A stretch of 14,656 nucleotides of DNA from Betaproteobacteria bacterium. GTDB lineage: Bacteria > Pseudomonadota > Gammaproteobacteria > Burkholderiales > SG8-41. Below the pieces are notes generated by a model. It worked only from the letters and a program-made list of their open reading frames with translations. It searched no databases and was not told where the DNA came from. The stretch covers positions 1 through 14,656 of the forward strand of contig JANXSE010000407.1 in assembly GCA_025356695.1 (NCBI GenBank). The letters run 5' to 3'. A program made the position numbers and the translations under genes. Shown piece by piece: positions 6,781-14,647 of this stretch; position 1 is the first letter of the stretch; every line of letters starts with the position of its first letter.

Positions 6781-7773
6781 ATGCTGAAGATCGACACCCA
6801 CGCCCACTGGTATCCGCCCGAATGGGTCGATCTGATATTGAAGGAAGGCGAGAAGAACGGCGCCAAACTTTCCAAAAACGAAAAGGGCCATGTGACGATC
6901 ACAGCGCCCGGCATTGCGCTGCGCGGCACTTTTCAACCGACTTACGTGCACTTGAGCGAACGCCTGAAGCTGATGGACGCCGCGCGTGTAGATATGCATG
7001 CGTTGTCGCTGACCAGTCCGATGGTCTACTGGGCGCCACCCGAGTTCGGGCTGAAACTCTCGCAGCTCTACAACGATTGCTGCGCAGCGGCGCATGAACA
7101 ATATCCCGAACGCTTTGTCGGCATGATGACGGTGCCGATGCAGGCGCCGGAACTCGCCGTGCAGGAGATTGAACGCGCGTGCAAATTACCGGGTGTGCGC
7201 GGCGTCTACATGGCGACGCACATCAACGGCAAGAATCTCGACGACGAATCGCTGTGGCCGGTCTATGCGGCCTGCGAGAAACACGGCCTGCCGATTTTTC
7301 TGCACCCGGTGAGTCCGGTCGGCACCGAGCGCATGCGCAAATACCATCTCGGTAATTTCTTAGGCAACCCGTATGAAACGGGCATCGCCGCGGCGTCGCT
7401 GATGTTCGGCGGCGTGATGGACAAATTTCCCAAACTAGACGTCATGCTGCCGCACGCCGGCGGCACCTTCCCGCATCTGATCGGCCGCATGGACCACGGC
7501 ACCACGGTGCGCGCCGAGTGCAAACACATGACCAAACCGCCGTCGAGTTATCTGCGGCGTTTTCACTACGACACCATCACGCACAGCGATTCGATTCTGC
7601 TTAATCTGATCCGCCAGGTCGGCGCCGACCGCGTGGTGATGGGCAGCGACTGCCCGGCCGACATGAGCTACACGCAGCCGGTGCAGGTGATCGAGCGCAT
7701 GGCCGAGTTGACGGCGGGCGAGCGCGAGGCCATCGTCAGCAGCAATGCGGCGCGCCTGTTGCGCGTCACCTGA
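6781..7773 (+). CDS. amidohydrolase-family 2 metal-dependent enzyme, ACMSD-like decarboxylase
   Basis: A 330-aa cytoplasmic enzyme of the amidohydrolase_2 family, which includes ACMS, gamma-resorcylate and 5-carboxyvanillate decarboxylases and some ring-product hydrolases. All metal and catalytic positions expected for ACMSD are visible: His7-x-His9 in D-T-H-A-H-W, His175 in I-F-L-H-P, His225 in L-P-H-A-G-G-T-F-P, and Asp290 in V-M-G-S-D-C-P. One divalent metal, probably zinc, is expected. Length and spacing agree with ACMSD (about 330 aa). GGAG at 6769-6772, 8 nt before the ATG, fixes the start. It sits between two Bug receptor genes and before an aldolase-fold gene, suggesting a step in breakdown of an aromatic or carboxylated compound. 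Decarboxylation is the best guess; hydrolysis of a lactone or amide is possible. There are no kynurenine-pathway genes around it, so true ACMS as substrate is unlikely. Confidence 0.9.
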   Translation: MLKIDTHAHWYPPEWVDLILKEGEKNGAKLSKNEKGHVTITAPGIALRGTFQPTYVHLSERLKLMDAARVDMHALSLTSPMVYWAPPEFGLKLSQLYNDCCAAAHEQYPERFVGMMTVPMQAPELAVQEIERACKLPGVRGVYMATHINGKNLDDESLWPVYAACEKHGLPIFLHPVSPVGTERMRKYHLGNFLGNPYETGIAAASLMFGGVMDKFPKLDVMLPHAGGTFPHLIGRMDHGTTVRAECKHMTKPPSSYLRRFHYDTITHSDSILLNLIRQVGADRVVMGSDCPADMSYTQPVQVIERMAELTAGEREAIVSSNAARLLRVT

Positions 7774-7806
7774 TACGTTTGCGTCCGATATTTCGCGGAG
7801 GAAAGC

Positions 7807-8772
7807 ATGTCCAAATGCCTGTCGATTGCGGTATTCGCGGCAATGCTGGGGGCGGCTGCAGCGGCGCCGGCGCAGACTTTTCCCAATAAACCGATCCGCC
7901 TGATCGTCGGCTTTGTGCCGGGCGGCGGCACCGACCTGGCGTCGCGTTATGTCGCCACCGCCCTGTCCGAACTGTGGGGCACGACGGTAATTGTCGACAA
8001 CCGCGCCGGTGCCGGCGGCAATGTCGCCACCGAAATCACCGCGCGCGCCGCGCCCGATGGTTATACGGTGATGTTGTGCACGATCTCGCATGCGATCACG
8101 GCAGCGCGCGCGAAGCAGTCGTACGATCCGATCAAGGATTTCTCCTTCATCTCGATGGTGGGCGCGATGCCCAATTTGCTGATGGCGCATCCGTCGCAAC
8201 CGTTCAAGAACGTCGGCGACATCGTGACTTATGCAAAAGCCAATCCGGGCAAGCTGAGTTTCGGCACTTCGGGCGTGGGTGCTTCGCCGCATCTGTCGAT
8301 GGAGCTCTTCAAGACGCTTGCCGGTATCAACATCGTGCACGTGCCGTACAAAGGTGCGACACCGGCGCTCGCCGAAGTAATGGGCGGGCAGATTCCATTG
8401 AGTATCGGCAATCTGCCGGGCGCACCGCTGGCGGCGGTCAAGTCGGGCCGCGTGCGCGGCGTCGGTGTCACCACGGCAAAACGCAGTCCGCGCGCGCCCG
8501 AGGTGCCGACCTTCGCCGAAGGCGGTGTTGCCGGCTACGACGTCGCCGGCTGGTACGGCATCTGCGGGCCGGCCGGTCTGCCCAAAGCGGTGTTCACCAA
8601 ATTCAATGCGGGCCTGGTCAAGGTGCTCAGCGCGCCGGATATGCAGCAGCGGCTCGCCGATCAGGGCATCGAGAGCATGCCGTCGACGCCCGAGCAGTTT
8701 CTCACTTACGTCAACAGCGAAATGGTGAAGTGGGCGAAGGTGGTCAAGGAAGCCGGACTGGTCGGCGAATAG
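7807..8772 (+). CDS. Bug-family (TctC-like) periplasmic substrate-binding protein, second copy
   Basis: A 321-aa orphan solute receptor with a Sec signal peptide (hydrophobic 6-20, cleavage after A-P-A at 22). Hallmarks are P-N-K-P-I-R-L-I-V-G-F-V-P-G-G-G-T-D (26-43), V-I-V-D-N-R-A-G-A-G-G (61-71), A-A-P-D-G-Y-T (81-87), S-Y-D-P (105-108), H-V-P-Y-K-G (178-183) and E-V-P-T-F-A-E-G-G (232-240). It is closer to the family consensus than the first Bug protein of the cluster, which has N-A-P-G-G-G-P-D where this one has F-V-P-G-G-G-T-D; the two are diverged paralogues, not a recent duplication. GGAGGAAA at 7797-7804 sits just before the ATG. The gene starts 33 nt after the amidohydrolase stop and is followed by the aldolase-fold gene after 32 nt, so these three are very probably one operon. 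Confidence 0.94.
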   Translation: MSKCLSIAVFAAMLGAAAAAPAQTFPNKPIRLIVGFVPGGGTDLASRYVATALSELWGTTVIVDNRAGAGGNVATEITARAAPDGYTVMLCTISHAITAARAKQSYDPIKDFSFISMVGAMPNLLMAHPSQPFKNVGDIVTYAKANPGKLSFGTSGVGASPHLSMELFKTLAGINIVHVPYKGATPALAEVMGGQIPLSIGNLPGAPLAAVKSGRVRGVGVTTAKRSPRAPEVPTFAEGGVAGYDVAGWYGICGPAGLPKAVFTKFNAGLVKVLSAPDMQQRLADQGIESMPSTPEQFLTYVNSEMVKWAKVVKEAGLVGE

Positions 8773-8804
8773 TCTGCGCATGGTTCGCGAAAAACGAGGC
8801 TGTA

Positions 8805-9638
8805 ATGGCAATACGCAGTAAAAAAAAGCCGGCGCCGCCAAAACGCCGCGCCGTAGCAAAAACATCCGCGCGCAAAGCGGTGCGCGATCAGGTCGGCAAG
8901 CAGGAGTGGGAGGCGCGCGTCAATCTCGCCGCCGCCTACCGGCTGATGGATTTGTACGGGATGACCGACCATATCTCCAACCACATCTCGGTGCGCGTGC
9001 CCGGTGCGCACAATGAATTCCTGATCAACCCGTACGGGCTGCTCTACAAGCAGATGACGGCGTCGTGCATGATCAAAATAGATCTTGCGGGCAATGAGCT
9101 GTTTAATCCGAATCCGGATTACGAACACAACCAGTCGGGCTACGTGATACACGGTGCGATACATGCAGCACGCAAAGACGTCGATTGCATCATTCACGCG
9201 CACACGCTATCGGGCATGGCGGTGTCGGCGATGCAATGCGGTCTGCTGCCGCAGGTGCAGATGTCGATGCGCTGGGCGCACGGCGTGTCGTACCACGATT
9301 ACGAAAGCATCGTGCATGTGGATGAACGCGCGCGGCTGGTCGGGGAGCTCGGCGATAACGACATCATGATTCTGCGTAACCACGGCCTGCTAACCTGCGG
9401 GCGCACGATCGCCGAATGTTTTTACAACATGTTCTGGCTGAAACGCTCCTGCGATCTGCAGGTGATGCTGATGTCGTGCAACACCGCGCTGATCAAGCCG
9501 TCGGACGCAGTAGTTGAAAAAACCTGGGCTGCCTACCAGCCCGGCGGCAGGCGCCATGCGCAGCAGAAACGCGGTCTACTTGAATGGCCGTCGCTGCTGC
9601 AGGAACTCGACCGTATCGATTCGTCGTTCCGCGATTAG
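8805..9638 (+). CDS. class II aldolase/adducin-fold protein, possible decarboxylase
   Basis: A 277-aa protein of the class II aldolase/adducin superfamily. Zinc-ligand histidines are visible: His131-x-His133 in I-I-H-A-H-T and His193 in R-N-H-G-L-L-T-C-G. The position that carries the catalytic Glu in fuculose-phosphate aldolase appears to be Gly112 (N-Q-S-G-Y-V-I-H), as in adducin-like members. The enzyme is therefore probably not a sugar-phosphate aldolase, and a decarboxylase role, known for some family members acting on aromatic dicarboxylates, fits the neighbours. The first 28 residues are a Lys/Arg/Pro/Ala-rich tail (K-K-K-P-A-P-P-K-R-R) outside the fold. GAGG at 8796-8799 supports ATG 8805; the open frame extends upstream, but that part is a shadow of the Bug gene. 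It is the last gene of the cluster, and a 123-nt gap follows. Confidence 0.88.
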   Translation: MAIRSKKKPAPPKRRAVAKTSARKAVRDQVGKQEWEARVNLAAAYRLMDLYGMTDHISNHISVRVPGAHNEFLINPYGLLYKQMTASCMIKIDLAGNELFNPNPDYEHNQSGYVIHGAIHAARKDVDCIIHAHTLSGMAVSAMQCGLLPQVQMSMRWAHGVSYHDYESIVHVDERARLVGELGDNDIMILRNHGLLTCGRTIAECFYNMFWLKRSCDLQVMLMSCNTALIKPSDAVVEKTWAAYQPGGRRHAQQKRGLLEWPSLLQELDRIDSSFRD

Positions 9639-9690
9639 GCGCCTGCTGCACGGCTGTATGTGGATGCCTGGCAAGCTTGCGCTTAAAGGC

Positions 9691-9719
9691 AGTCGGCCGG
9701 GGTATTTCGGGCCGCGACT
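9691..9719. other. weak imperfect hairpin after the catabolic cluster
   Basis: AGTCG (9691-9695) pairs with CGACT (9715-9719), and GCC (9696-9698) with GGC (9710-9712), leaving a 2-nt bulge and an 11-nt loop. It lies in the 123-nt gap between the aldolase-fold gene and the membrane hydroxylase gene. It could mark the operon end, but it has no U-tract and may be chance. I see nothing else in this gap apart from the ribosome-binding site of the next gene. Confidence 0.25.
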
Positions 9720-9761
9720 CGATGGCAAGACAGTCTGAAGCCCGTGTGAGGAATCTGCCGG

Positions 9762-10499
9762 ATGCCGTATCAAGAACAATTTCTTCCCGCCGCGTTGATC
9801 GTGGTATTTACGCTCGCTTTTTTCATATTGGAGCGAATGTTTCCCGGCCGGGCGCTGCCCGCTTCGCGCGGCTGGTATGCCCGTGCCGCTGTCATGAACT
9901 TGCTGCAGCTTGCCCTGATCGGGGTCGGCGGATTGACTTGGAACCGCTACTTTCGCGGCCATGCGCTGCTGGAACTGGGCGGCTGGTCGAATCCCGTCGC
10001 GGAAGGCGCTTTCTACTGGTTTGTCGGCACTTTCATTTTCTACTGGTGGCATCGCCTGCGGCATGCCAACGGGTTTTGGCTGGTTTTTCACCAGGTGCAT
10101 CACAGTCCCAGCCGCATTGAATTACTGACGTCGTTCTACAAACATCCTGTGGAGATCGCCGCCGACTCCGTGATTGCCGGTTTCTTCATCTATTGCGTAT
10201 TCGGCGGTACTGCCGAGGCCGGCGCGTGGACGTCTTTCTTCGGCGCCGCGGGCGAATATTTCTATCATTCGAACATTCGCACGCCGCAATGGCTGGGCTG
10301 GTTCATTCAACGGCCGGAGCACCATTCGATTCATCACCAGCTCGATGTGCACAGCTATAACTTCGGCGATATCACCTGGTGGGACCGGATGTTCGGCACT
10401 TTCAGGGAAACCGGGGATTTTGCCGGGCGCTGCGGTTTTCCCGATCGCCAGGAAGAAAAGCTGCTCCATATGCTGCGCTTCAAAGACGTCTATCGCTGA
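9762..10499 (+). CDS. fatty-acid hydroxylase/sterol-desaturase superfamily membrane protein
   Basis: A 245-aa integral membrane di-iron enzyme that would use O2 to hydroxylate or desaturate a lipid-like substrate. The histidine clusters that bind the two irons are all present: His97-R-L-R-His101, His110-Q-V-His113-His114, a lone His169 in E-Y-F-Y-H-S-N, and His187-His188-S-I-His191-His192. Hydrophobic helices are visible at about 7-24, 43-60, 82-97 and 132-148. The C-terminal part is cytoplasmic, with N-F-G-D-I-T-W-W-D-R-M-F-G-T-F (200-214), typical of the superfamily. TGAGGA at 9747-9752 precedes the ATG. The substrate cannot be inferred; relatives act on sterols, fatty acids, carotenoids and alkylglycerols. 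It is separated from the catabolic cluster by a 123-nt gap and is probably an independent unit. Confidence 0.92.
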   Translation: MPYQEQFLPAALIVVFTLAFFILERMFPGRALPASRGWYARAAVMNLLQLALIGVGGLTWNRYFRGHALLELGGWSNPVAEGAFYWFVGTFIFYWWHRLRHANGFWLVFHQVHHSPSRIELLTSFYKHPVEIAADSVIAGFFIYCVFGGTAEAGAWTSFFGAAGEYFYHSNIRTPQWLGWFIQRPEHHSIHHQLDVHSYNFGDITWWDRMFGTFRETGDFAGRCGFPDRQEEKLLHMLRFKDVYR

Positions 10500-10583
10500 C
10501 GCTGCGCAAACGCGGCTTTTGCGGTGGCGGGCATGGCGCGTTCCGGTGCGCCGCCGCGAGGCAATTGCCCATACAATTCCACG

Positions 10584-11387
10584 ATGATCCGCATTGTTCT
10601 GCTCTACGTCCTTGCGAACGCCTGCTTAGCGCAGAGCCCGCCGCCTGCCGACCCGCGCGTCATCATCAACCGCCTCGACCCCAACTACCGCCAGTTCAAC
10701 GCCGTCGGCATCGTCTACCCGATCGCGAGGACCGACGGCACCATGGTGATGACCAAGTACCGAGGCAGCGGCGTAATGATTTCGCCCTGCCATCTGCTGA
10801 CCAATTACCACGTGGCTTTCGAGGCTGCGCGCAAGGAGGTGATGTTCGAGGTCGGCCAGCCCGCCAATGACGTTGCGGCGTTTGCGCTGCGCGGTGTCGG
10901 CCGCATACTGGACGCGGGGCCGTTCTGGGCGGACGCGGATACGGTGGACGACTGGGCGCTGGTGAAGCTCACCGATCCGAAGACCGGGCGCAGCAATAAT
11001 CTGGGCGAACGCGTGGGGTTTTTCCAGTTTGTGGCGGCGCTGCCGGAGGCGATCGCCGCGCGGCCGCTGATCGCGGCCGGTTATCCGGGCAATATGAACG
11101 CCGGGCTCATCGGCCATATCAATTGCCGCCTGGCGCGCGTCGATCAGGACCGCCGCTGGCGCATGGCCTGTGCGATGACCGAAGGCCAGTCGGGCGGGCC
11201 GGTGACGGTGCGCACCGCAGACCGCGGCGACGTGCTGATTGCGATGAATTCGGCCAAGCCGGACGGCCGTTCGGGGCTGATTGCGGCCGACGAATTGCGT
11301 TTAAGCAATCTGAACTACGCCACGGCGATCACGCGTGCCGCCGAAACCCGCATCCGGCGCGGCATGGACGCCAACCGCTGCGATTAA
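10584..11387 (+). CDS. secreted trypsin-like serine protease
   Basis: A 267-aa protein with a short Sec signal peptide (M-I-R-I-V-L-L-Y-V-L-A-N-A-C-L-A, probable cleavage after Ala16) and a chymotrypsin-fold domain. The triad is complete: His76 in L-T-N-Y-H-V-A-F, Asp123 in D-D-W-A-L-V-K-L, and Ser203 in T-E-G-Q-S-G-G-P. G-S-G-V-M-I-S (61-67) before the His is also typical. No PDZ domain follows, so it is not a DegP/HtrA-type chaperone-protease. It may act in the periplasm or be exported further. Cys14 is not in a proper lipobox, so a lipoprotein is unlikely. The in-frame ATG at 10524 would add 20 residues ahead of the signal peptide and is disfavoured; neither start has a strong ribosome-binding site. 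Substrate and regulation are unknown. Confidence 0.88.
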   Translation: MIRIVLLYVLANACLAQSPPPADPRVIINRLDPNYRQFNAVGIVYPIARTDGTMVMTKYRGSGVMISPCHLLTNYHVAFEAARKEVMFEVGQPANDVAAFALRGVGRILDAGPFWADADTVDDWALVKLTDPKTGRSNNLGERVGFFQFVAALPEAIAARPLIAAGYPGNMNAGLIGHINCRLARVDQDRRWRMACAMTEGQSGGPVTVRTADRGDVLIAMNSAKPDGRSGLIAADELRLSNLNYATAITRAAETRIRRGMDANRCD

Positions 11388-11523
11388 ACGGTGCGCGGCT
11401 GTTGCGCAAGGCACAGCCGGAAAAATTATTCTGAATTGATTTGTGTCATGGCGGTGTCCGCCGGCCCGCGTTACGATTAGAATCAACGACACGAAATACA
11501 TCACGCGGGAAGGCCAAGAAAAT

Positions 11524-14373
11524 ATGAAACTCGACGACTCCAGGCTTGCTATCCCCGATCAGCAGGTCAGCATCGATGTCCTGCTTGAAAAATACGCAAA
11601 GGGCGGCGAGCAGTCGGTCGACGAGGTTCGAAAACGGGTAGCAAAAGCGCTGGCTGTGGTCGAAAAAGACCCGGCGCACTGGGAACCCGAGTTTTTTCAT
11701 GCGCTACGCGGCGGTTTTATCCCCGGCGGGCGCGTCAATTCGGCGGCCGGCACCGATCTGAAGGCGACGCTGATCAATTGTTTCGTGCAGCCGGTCGGCG
11801 ATTCGGTGTCGCAAACCACCGACGGCAAGCCTGGCATCTACGTAGCCCTCATGGAAGCGGCCGAGACCATGCGGCGCGGCGGCGGCGTCGGTTACGACTT
11901 TTCCTCGATCCGCCCCAAGGGCGCCTATGTAAAAGGCACGCATTCGAGCGCCAGTGGCCCCATCTCGTATATGCGCGTGTTTGACCGCAGCTGCGAGACG
12001 GTTGAATCGGCCGGCGCGCGGCGCGGTGCGCAAATGGGCATTCTGCGCTGCGATCACCCCGATATCGAAGAATTCATCCACGCCAAGGATCACGGCGACC
12101 TGAAAAATTTCAACGTCAGCGTGGCGGTGACCGACGGCTTCATGCGCGCGGTCGAAAGCGACGGCGCATGGGAACTCGTGCACAAGGCAAAACCGCGCGT
12201 GCCTGCCGGTGAAACACCGAAACAGCGCGCCGATGGCAACTGGGTTTATCGCGCGGCACGCGCGCGCGATCTCTGGCAGCAGATCATGCAGTCGACCTAC
12301 CATCATGCCGAGCCCGGCGTGGTGTTCATCGACCGCATGAACGAAGACGACAATCTGTCGTACTGCGAAACCATCGAGGCGACCAATCCCTGTGGTGAGC
12401 AGCCGCTGCCGTCCTACGGTTGCTGCTGCCTCGGCAGTATCAATCTGACGCGTTTTGTCGTTGATGCATTTTCGCCGAAAGCGCGTTTCGATTTCGACGC
12501 CTTCGGCCGTGTGGTACGGCCGTCGGTGCGCATGCTCGACAACGTGCTCGATGTGACGGTGTGGCCGCTTGAATTGCAGCACAGGGAAGCGCAGGCCAAA
12601 CGCCGCGTTGGCTTGGGTTTCACGGGGCTCGGCAATACGCTGATCATGCTGGGTCTCAAATACGACACTGAAGAAGCGCGCGTCATGGGCGCGAAGATTG
12701 CCGAACACATGCGCAACGAATCGTACGCCGCCTCGGTGCAGATCGCCAAAGACAAGGGCGCCTTCCCGCTGTTCGACGCCGCGCAGTATCTCGCCGAACC
12801 GCGCTTCGCCTCGCGCCTGCCCGAGGCGCTGAAAAAAGACATCGCCAAACACGGCATGCGCAACAGCCATCTGCTGTCGATCGCGCCGACCGGCACTATT
12901 TCGCTGGCGTTCGCCGACAATGCATCGAACGGCATCGAGCCGCCGTATTCGTGGACCTATCAGCGCAAGAAGCGTGAAGCCGACGGTTCGCACAAAACGT
13001 ATGACGTCGAAGATTACGCCTGGCGTCTCTATAAACATACCGGTGGCGACGTCGAGAAGCTGCCGCCGCAATTTGTCACGGCGCTGGAAATTTCTGCGCT
13101 CGATCACATGCGCATGGTGGCGGTGGTCGCACCCTTCGTCGATTCGGCGATCAGCAAAACGGTCAACGTGCCGGAAGATTATCCGTACGCGCAGTTTGCT
13201 GATCTTTATCTCGAAGCGTGGAAAGCCGGCCTCAAGGGCATTACGACGTATCGCCCCAACGCAATATTAGGTAGCGTGTTGTCGGTCGGTACTAGCGCCG
13301 CACCGGCGCAGGCGCAGCCGAATGATCTCGATACCTCCGACGTTGATCGCCGCATCCGTCTTGAAGCCGCACCCGAACCGGCGCTGTGCAGTCTGCGCTG
13401 GCCGGGGCGGCCGGGTCTGCCCGGCGGCAATCCGTCGTGGACCTATATGGTTGAATCACCGTTCGGTCGTTTCGCGATATTCGTTGGCCACGTCGAGAAC
13501 GGCGTTTCCTATCCGTTTGAAGTGTGGGTCAACGGCAACGAACAGCCGCGCGGCATCGGCGCGGTGGCGAAGACGCTGTCGATGGATATGCGCGCACAGG
13601 ACAAGAAATGGCTGCGCACCAAGCTCGACATGCTGGCGCGCGCCGGCGGTGATGCTTTTGGTTGCGCGCTGCCGCCTGACGGTAAAGTCACGCGCGTGCC
13701 CAGCGTAGTGGCGGCGTTTGCGCGCATCGTGCGCTTTCGCGTCGATCAACTGGGCGCGCTCAAAAACGACGACGGCAAATCGCCGGTGCTCGACGCATTG
13801 TTCGCCAAAAAAGAACCGAAAACCGGCACCGACGGCACCATGTCGTGGACGGTGGATATTCTGAATCCGGTGTCGGGTGACGACTTCGTGTTGATGCTGA
13901 AAGAACTGGTGCTGCCGAACGGCCAGCGCCGGCCGTATTCAGTGTGGCTCGCTGGCGTTTATCCGCGTGCTCTCGACGGTTTGTGCAAACTGCTCTCGCT
14001 CGATATGCGTGTGATCGATCCGGCGTGGATTGCGATGAAATTGAGGAAGCTTTTGTCGTACGACGAACCCCTCGGCGATTTCATGGCGCGCGTGCCCGGC
14101 GACGACCGCCAGCAGAATTTCCCCAGCACCGTGGCTTATATGGCGCGGCTGATCATTCACCGTTACGCCATGCTCGGCATACTCGACGAGCGCGGTTTCC
14201 CGATGAACGAAATGGGCGTGCTCGAAATGCCCGAAGAAGATCGCCGCGGCACCGACTATGCTTTGAAGCCGGTGCACGGCAAGCCGTGCAAGGAGTGCGG
14301 GAACGCTGCGGTTATCAAGAAAGATGGCTGCGAGTTCTGTACGGCATGCGGGGCGATTGGCGCATGCGGCTGA
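11524..14373 (+). CDS. nrdJ: adenosylcobalamin-dependent (class II) ribonucleotide reductase with tandem TSCPD domains
   Basis: A 949-aa enzyme that reduces ribonucleotides to deoxyribonucleotides with a B12-generated thiyl radical, independent of oxygen. The ten-stranded barrel covers about 1-590. It has N-P-C-G-E at 288-292, with thiyl Cys290, Asn288 and Glu292; the redox pair is probably Cys86 (L-I-N-C-F) with Cys301 ([10 protein letters not shown]); the phosphate-binding A-P-T-G-T-I-S is at 454-460. Two TSCPD-type repeats follow, about 614-740 and 774-880, each ending in a L-S-(M/L)-D-M-R motif. The tail is Cys-rich (C922, C925, C936, C939, C942, C948), a zinc-ribbon/redox-shuttle end. 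There is no N-terminal ATP-cone. I chose ATG 11524, with GGGAAGG at 11507-11513; an in-frame GTG at 11443 would add 27 residues without support. No class I nrdAB or nrdR is nearby. I see no cobalamin-riboswitch-like leader in the 136 nt before it. Confidence 0.94.
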   Translation: MKLDDSRLAIPDQQVSIDVLLEKYAKGGEQSVDEVRKRVAKALAVVEKDPAHWEPEFFHALRGGFIPGGRVNSAAGTDLKATLINCFVQPVGDSVSQTTDGKPGIYVALMEAAETMRRGGGVGYDFSSIRPKGAYVKGTHSSASGPISYMRVFDRSCETVESAGARRGAQMGILRCDHPDIEEFIHAKDHGDLKNFNVSVAVTDGFMRAVESDGAWELVHKAKPRVPAGETPKQRADGNWVYRAARARDLWQQIMQSTYHHAEPGVVFIDRMNEDDNLSYCETIEATNPCGEQPLPSYGCCCLGSINLTRFVVDAFSPKARFDFDAFGRVVRPSVRMLDNVLDVTVWPLELQHREAQAKRRVGLGFTGLGNTLIMLGLKYDTEEARVMGAKIAEHMRNESYAASVQIAKDKGAFPLFDAAQYLAEPRFASRLPEALKKDIAKHGMRNSHLLSIAPTGTISLAFADNASNGIEPPYSWTYQRKKREADGSHKTYDVEDYAWRLYKHTGGDVEKLPPQFVTALEISALDHMRMVAVVAPFVDSAISKTVNVPEDYPYAQFADLYLEAWKAGLKGITTYRPNAILGSVLSVGTSAAPAQAQPNDLDTSDVDRRIRLEAAPEPALCSLRWPGRPGLPGGNPSWTYMVESPFGRFAIFVGHVENGVSYPFEVWVNGNEQPRGIGAVAKTLSMDMRAQDKKWLRTKLDMLARAGGDAFGCALPPDGKVTRVPSVVAAFARIVRFRVDQLGALKNDDGKSPVLDALFAKKEPKTGTDGTMSWTVDILNPVSGDDFVLMLKELVLPNGQRRPYSVWLAGVYPRALDGLCKLLSLDMRVIDPAWIAMKLRKLLSYDEPLGDFMARVPGDDRQQNFPSTVAYMARLIIHRYAMLGILDERGFPMNEMGVLEMPEEDRRGTDYALKPVHGKPCKECGNAAVIKKDGCEFCTACGAIGACG

Positions 14374-14388
14374 GTTTGGCTGTAGGGG

Positions 14389-14408
14389 GTGGGCAATTTG
14401 TTGCCCAC
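14389..14408. repeat. perfect 8-bp hairpin GTGGGCAA/TTGCCCAC
   Basis: GTGGGCAA (14389-14396) and TTGCCCAC (14401-14408) pair perfectly around the 4-nt loop TTTG, 15 nt after the nrdJ stop codon. It could protect the nrdJ mRNA 3' end or help terminate transcription, but no U-run follows. The GGGTGGGCAA...TTGCCCACGC pattern looks like a dispersed repeat rather than a gene-specific terminator. Confidence 0.65.
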
Positions 14409-14435
14409 GCAGTGCGGTTGATTTCGCCGTTGTGG

Positions 14436-14454
14436 CGCAGGCGCCTCGCCTGCG
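14436..14454. repeat. perfect 8-bp hairpin CGCAGGCG/CGCCTGCG
   Basis: CGCAGGCG (14436-14443) pairs with CGCCTGCG (14447-14454) around a 3-nt loop, CCT. It is the second of the consecutive hairpins after nrdJ, and it is GC-only except for one A-T pair. Confidence 0.6.
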
Positions 14455-14513
14455 AGAAACACTCGGTTGATTTAATTCAAAAGAAAATTCGCCGGGTTCG
14501 GCCTGGCGGCCGG

Positions 14514-14543
14514 TTACTTTTCTTGCTTCGCCAAGAAAAGTAA
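14514..14543. repeat. perfect 12-bp hairpin TTACTTTTCTTG/CAAGAAAAGTAA
   Basis: TTACTTTTCTTG (14514-14525) and CAAGAAAAGTAA (14532-14543) form a perfect 12-bp stem with a 6-nt loop (CTTCGC). It is the longest stem in the window and markedly AT-rich against its surroundings. Its composition is symmetrical, so it could act in both orientations. I recognise it as the core of a dispersed proteobacterial repeat. Confidence 0.75.
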
Positions 14544-14622
14544 GCAAAAGAAGGCGACCCCCGGTTCGCCGGTCCTGCGGACCTCCCTGCGCTGCTTGCC
14601 ACGCCGTGCGGCTGCGGAACTC

Positions 14623-14647
14623 GCCCTCGCGATAAAACTGCGAGGGC
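14623..14647. repeat. perfect 8-bp hairpin GCCCTCGC/GCGAGGGC
   Basis: GCCCTCGC (14623-14630) pairs with GCGAGGGC (14640-14647) around the 9-nt loop GATAAAACT. It is followed by TCAGACAGT at the window edge, which I regard as the conserved end part of the same dispersed repeat. Confidence 0.65.

Noticed and set aside
7974..8804. Upstream in-frame extension of the aldolase-fold gene
   Set aside because: It lies in another frame of the second Bug gene, with Arg-rich shadow composition; ATG 8805 has its own GAGG site and begins the family-like protein.
7435..8865. A 476-codon open frame on the minus strand opposite the amidohydrolase end and the second Bug gene
   Set aside because: Arg/His/Ala-rich composition without any recognisable motif, lying antisense to two well-supported genes; typical of GC-rich codon bias.
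11704..13107. A 467-codon open frame on the minus strand opposite nrdJ
   Set aside because: Antisense shadow of the nrdJ barrel region; no motif, no start signal.
14371..14408. The first hairpin after nrdJ as a Rho-independent terminator
   Set aside because: No T-run follows the stem; the sequence after it is GC-rich.
13944..14543. A 199-codon plus-strand frame reading into the right-end repeat
   Set aside because: Mostly out of frame within nrdJ, and its end lies in the hairpin block; such frames in this repeat type are commonly over-annotated.
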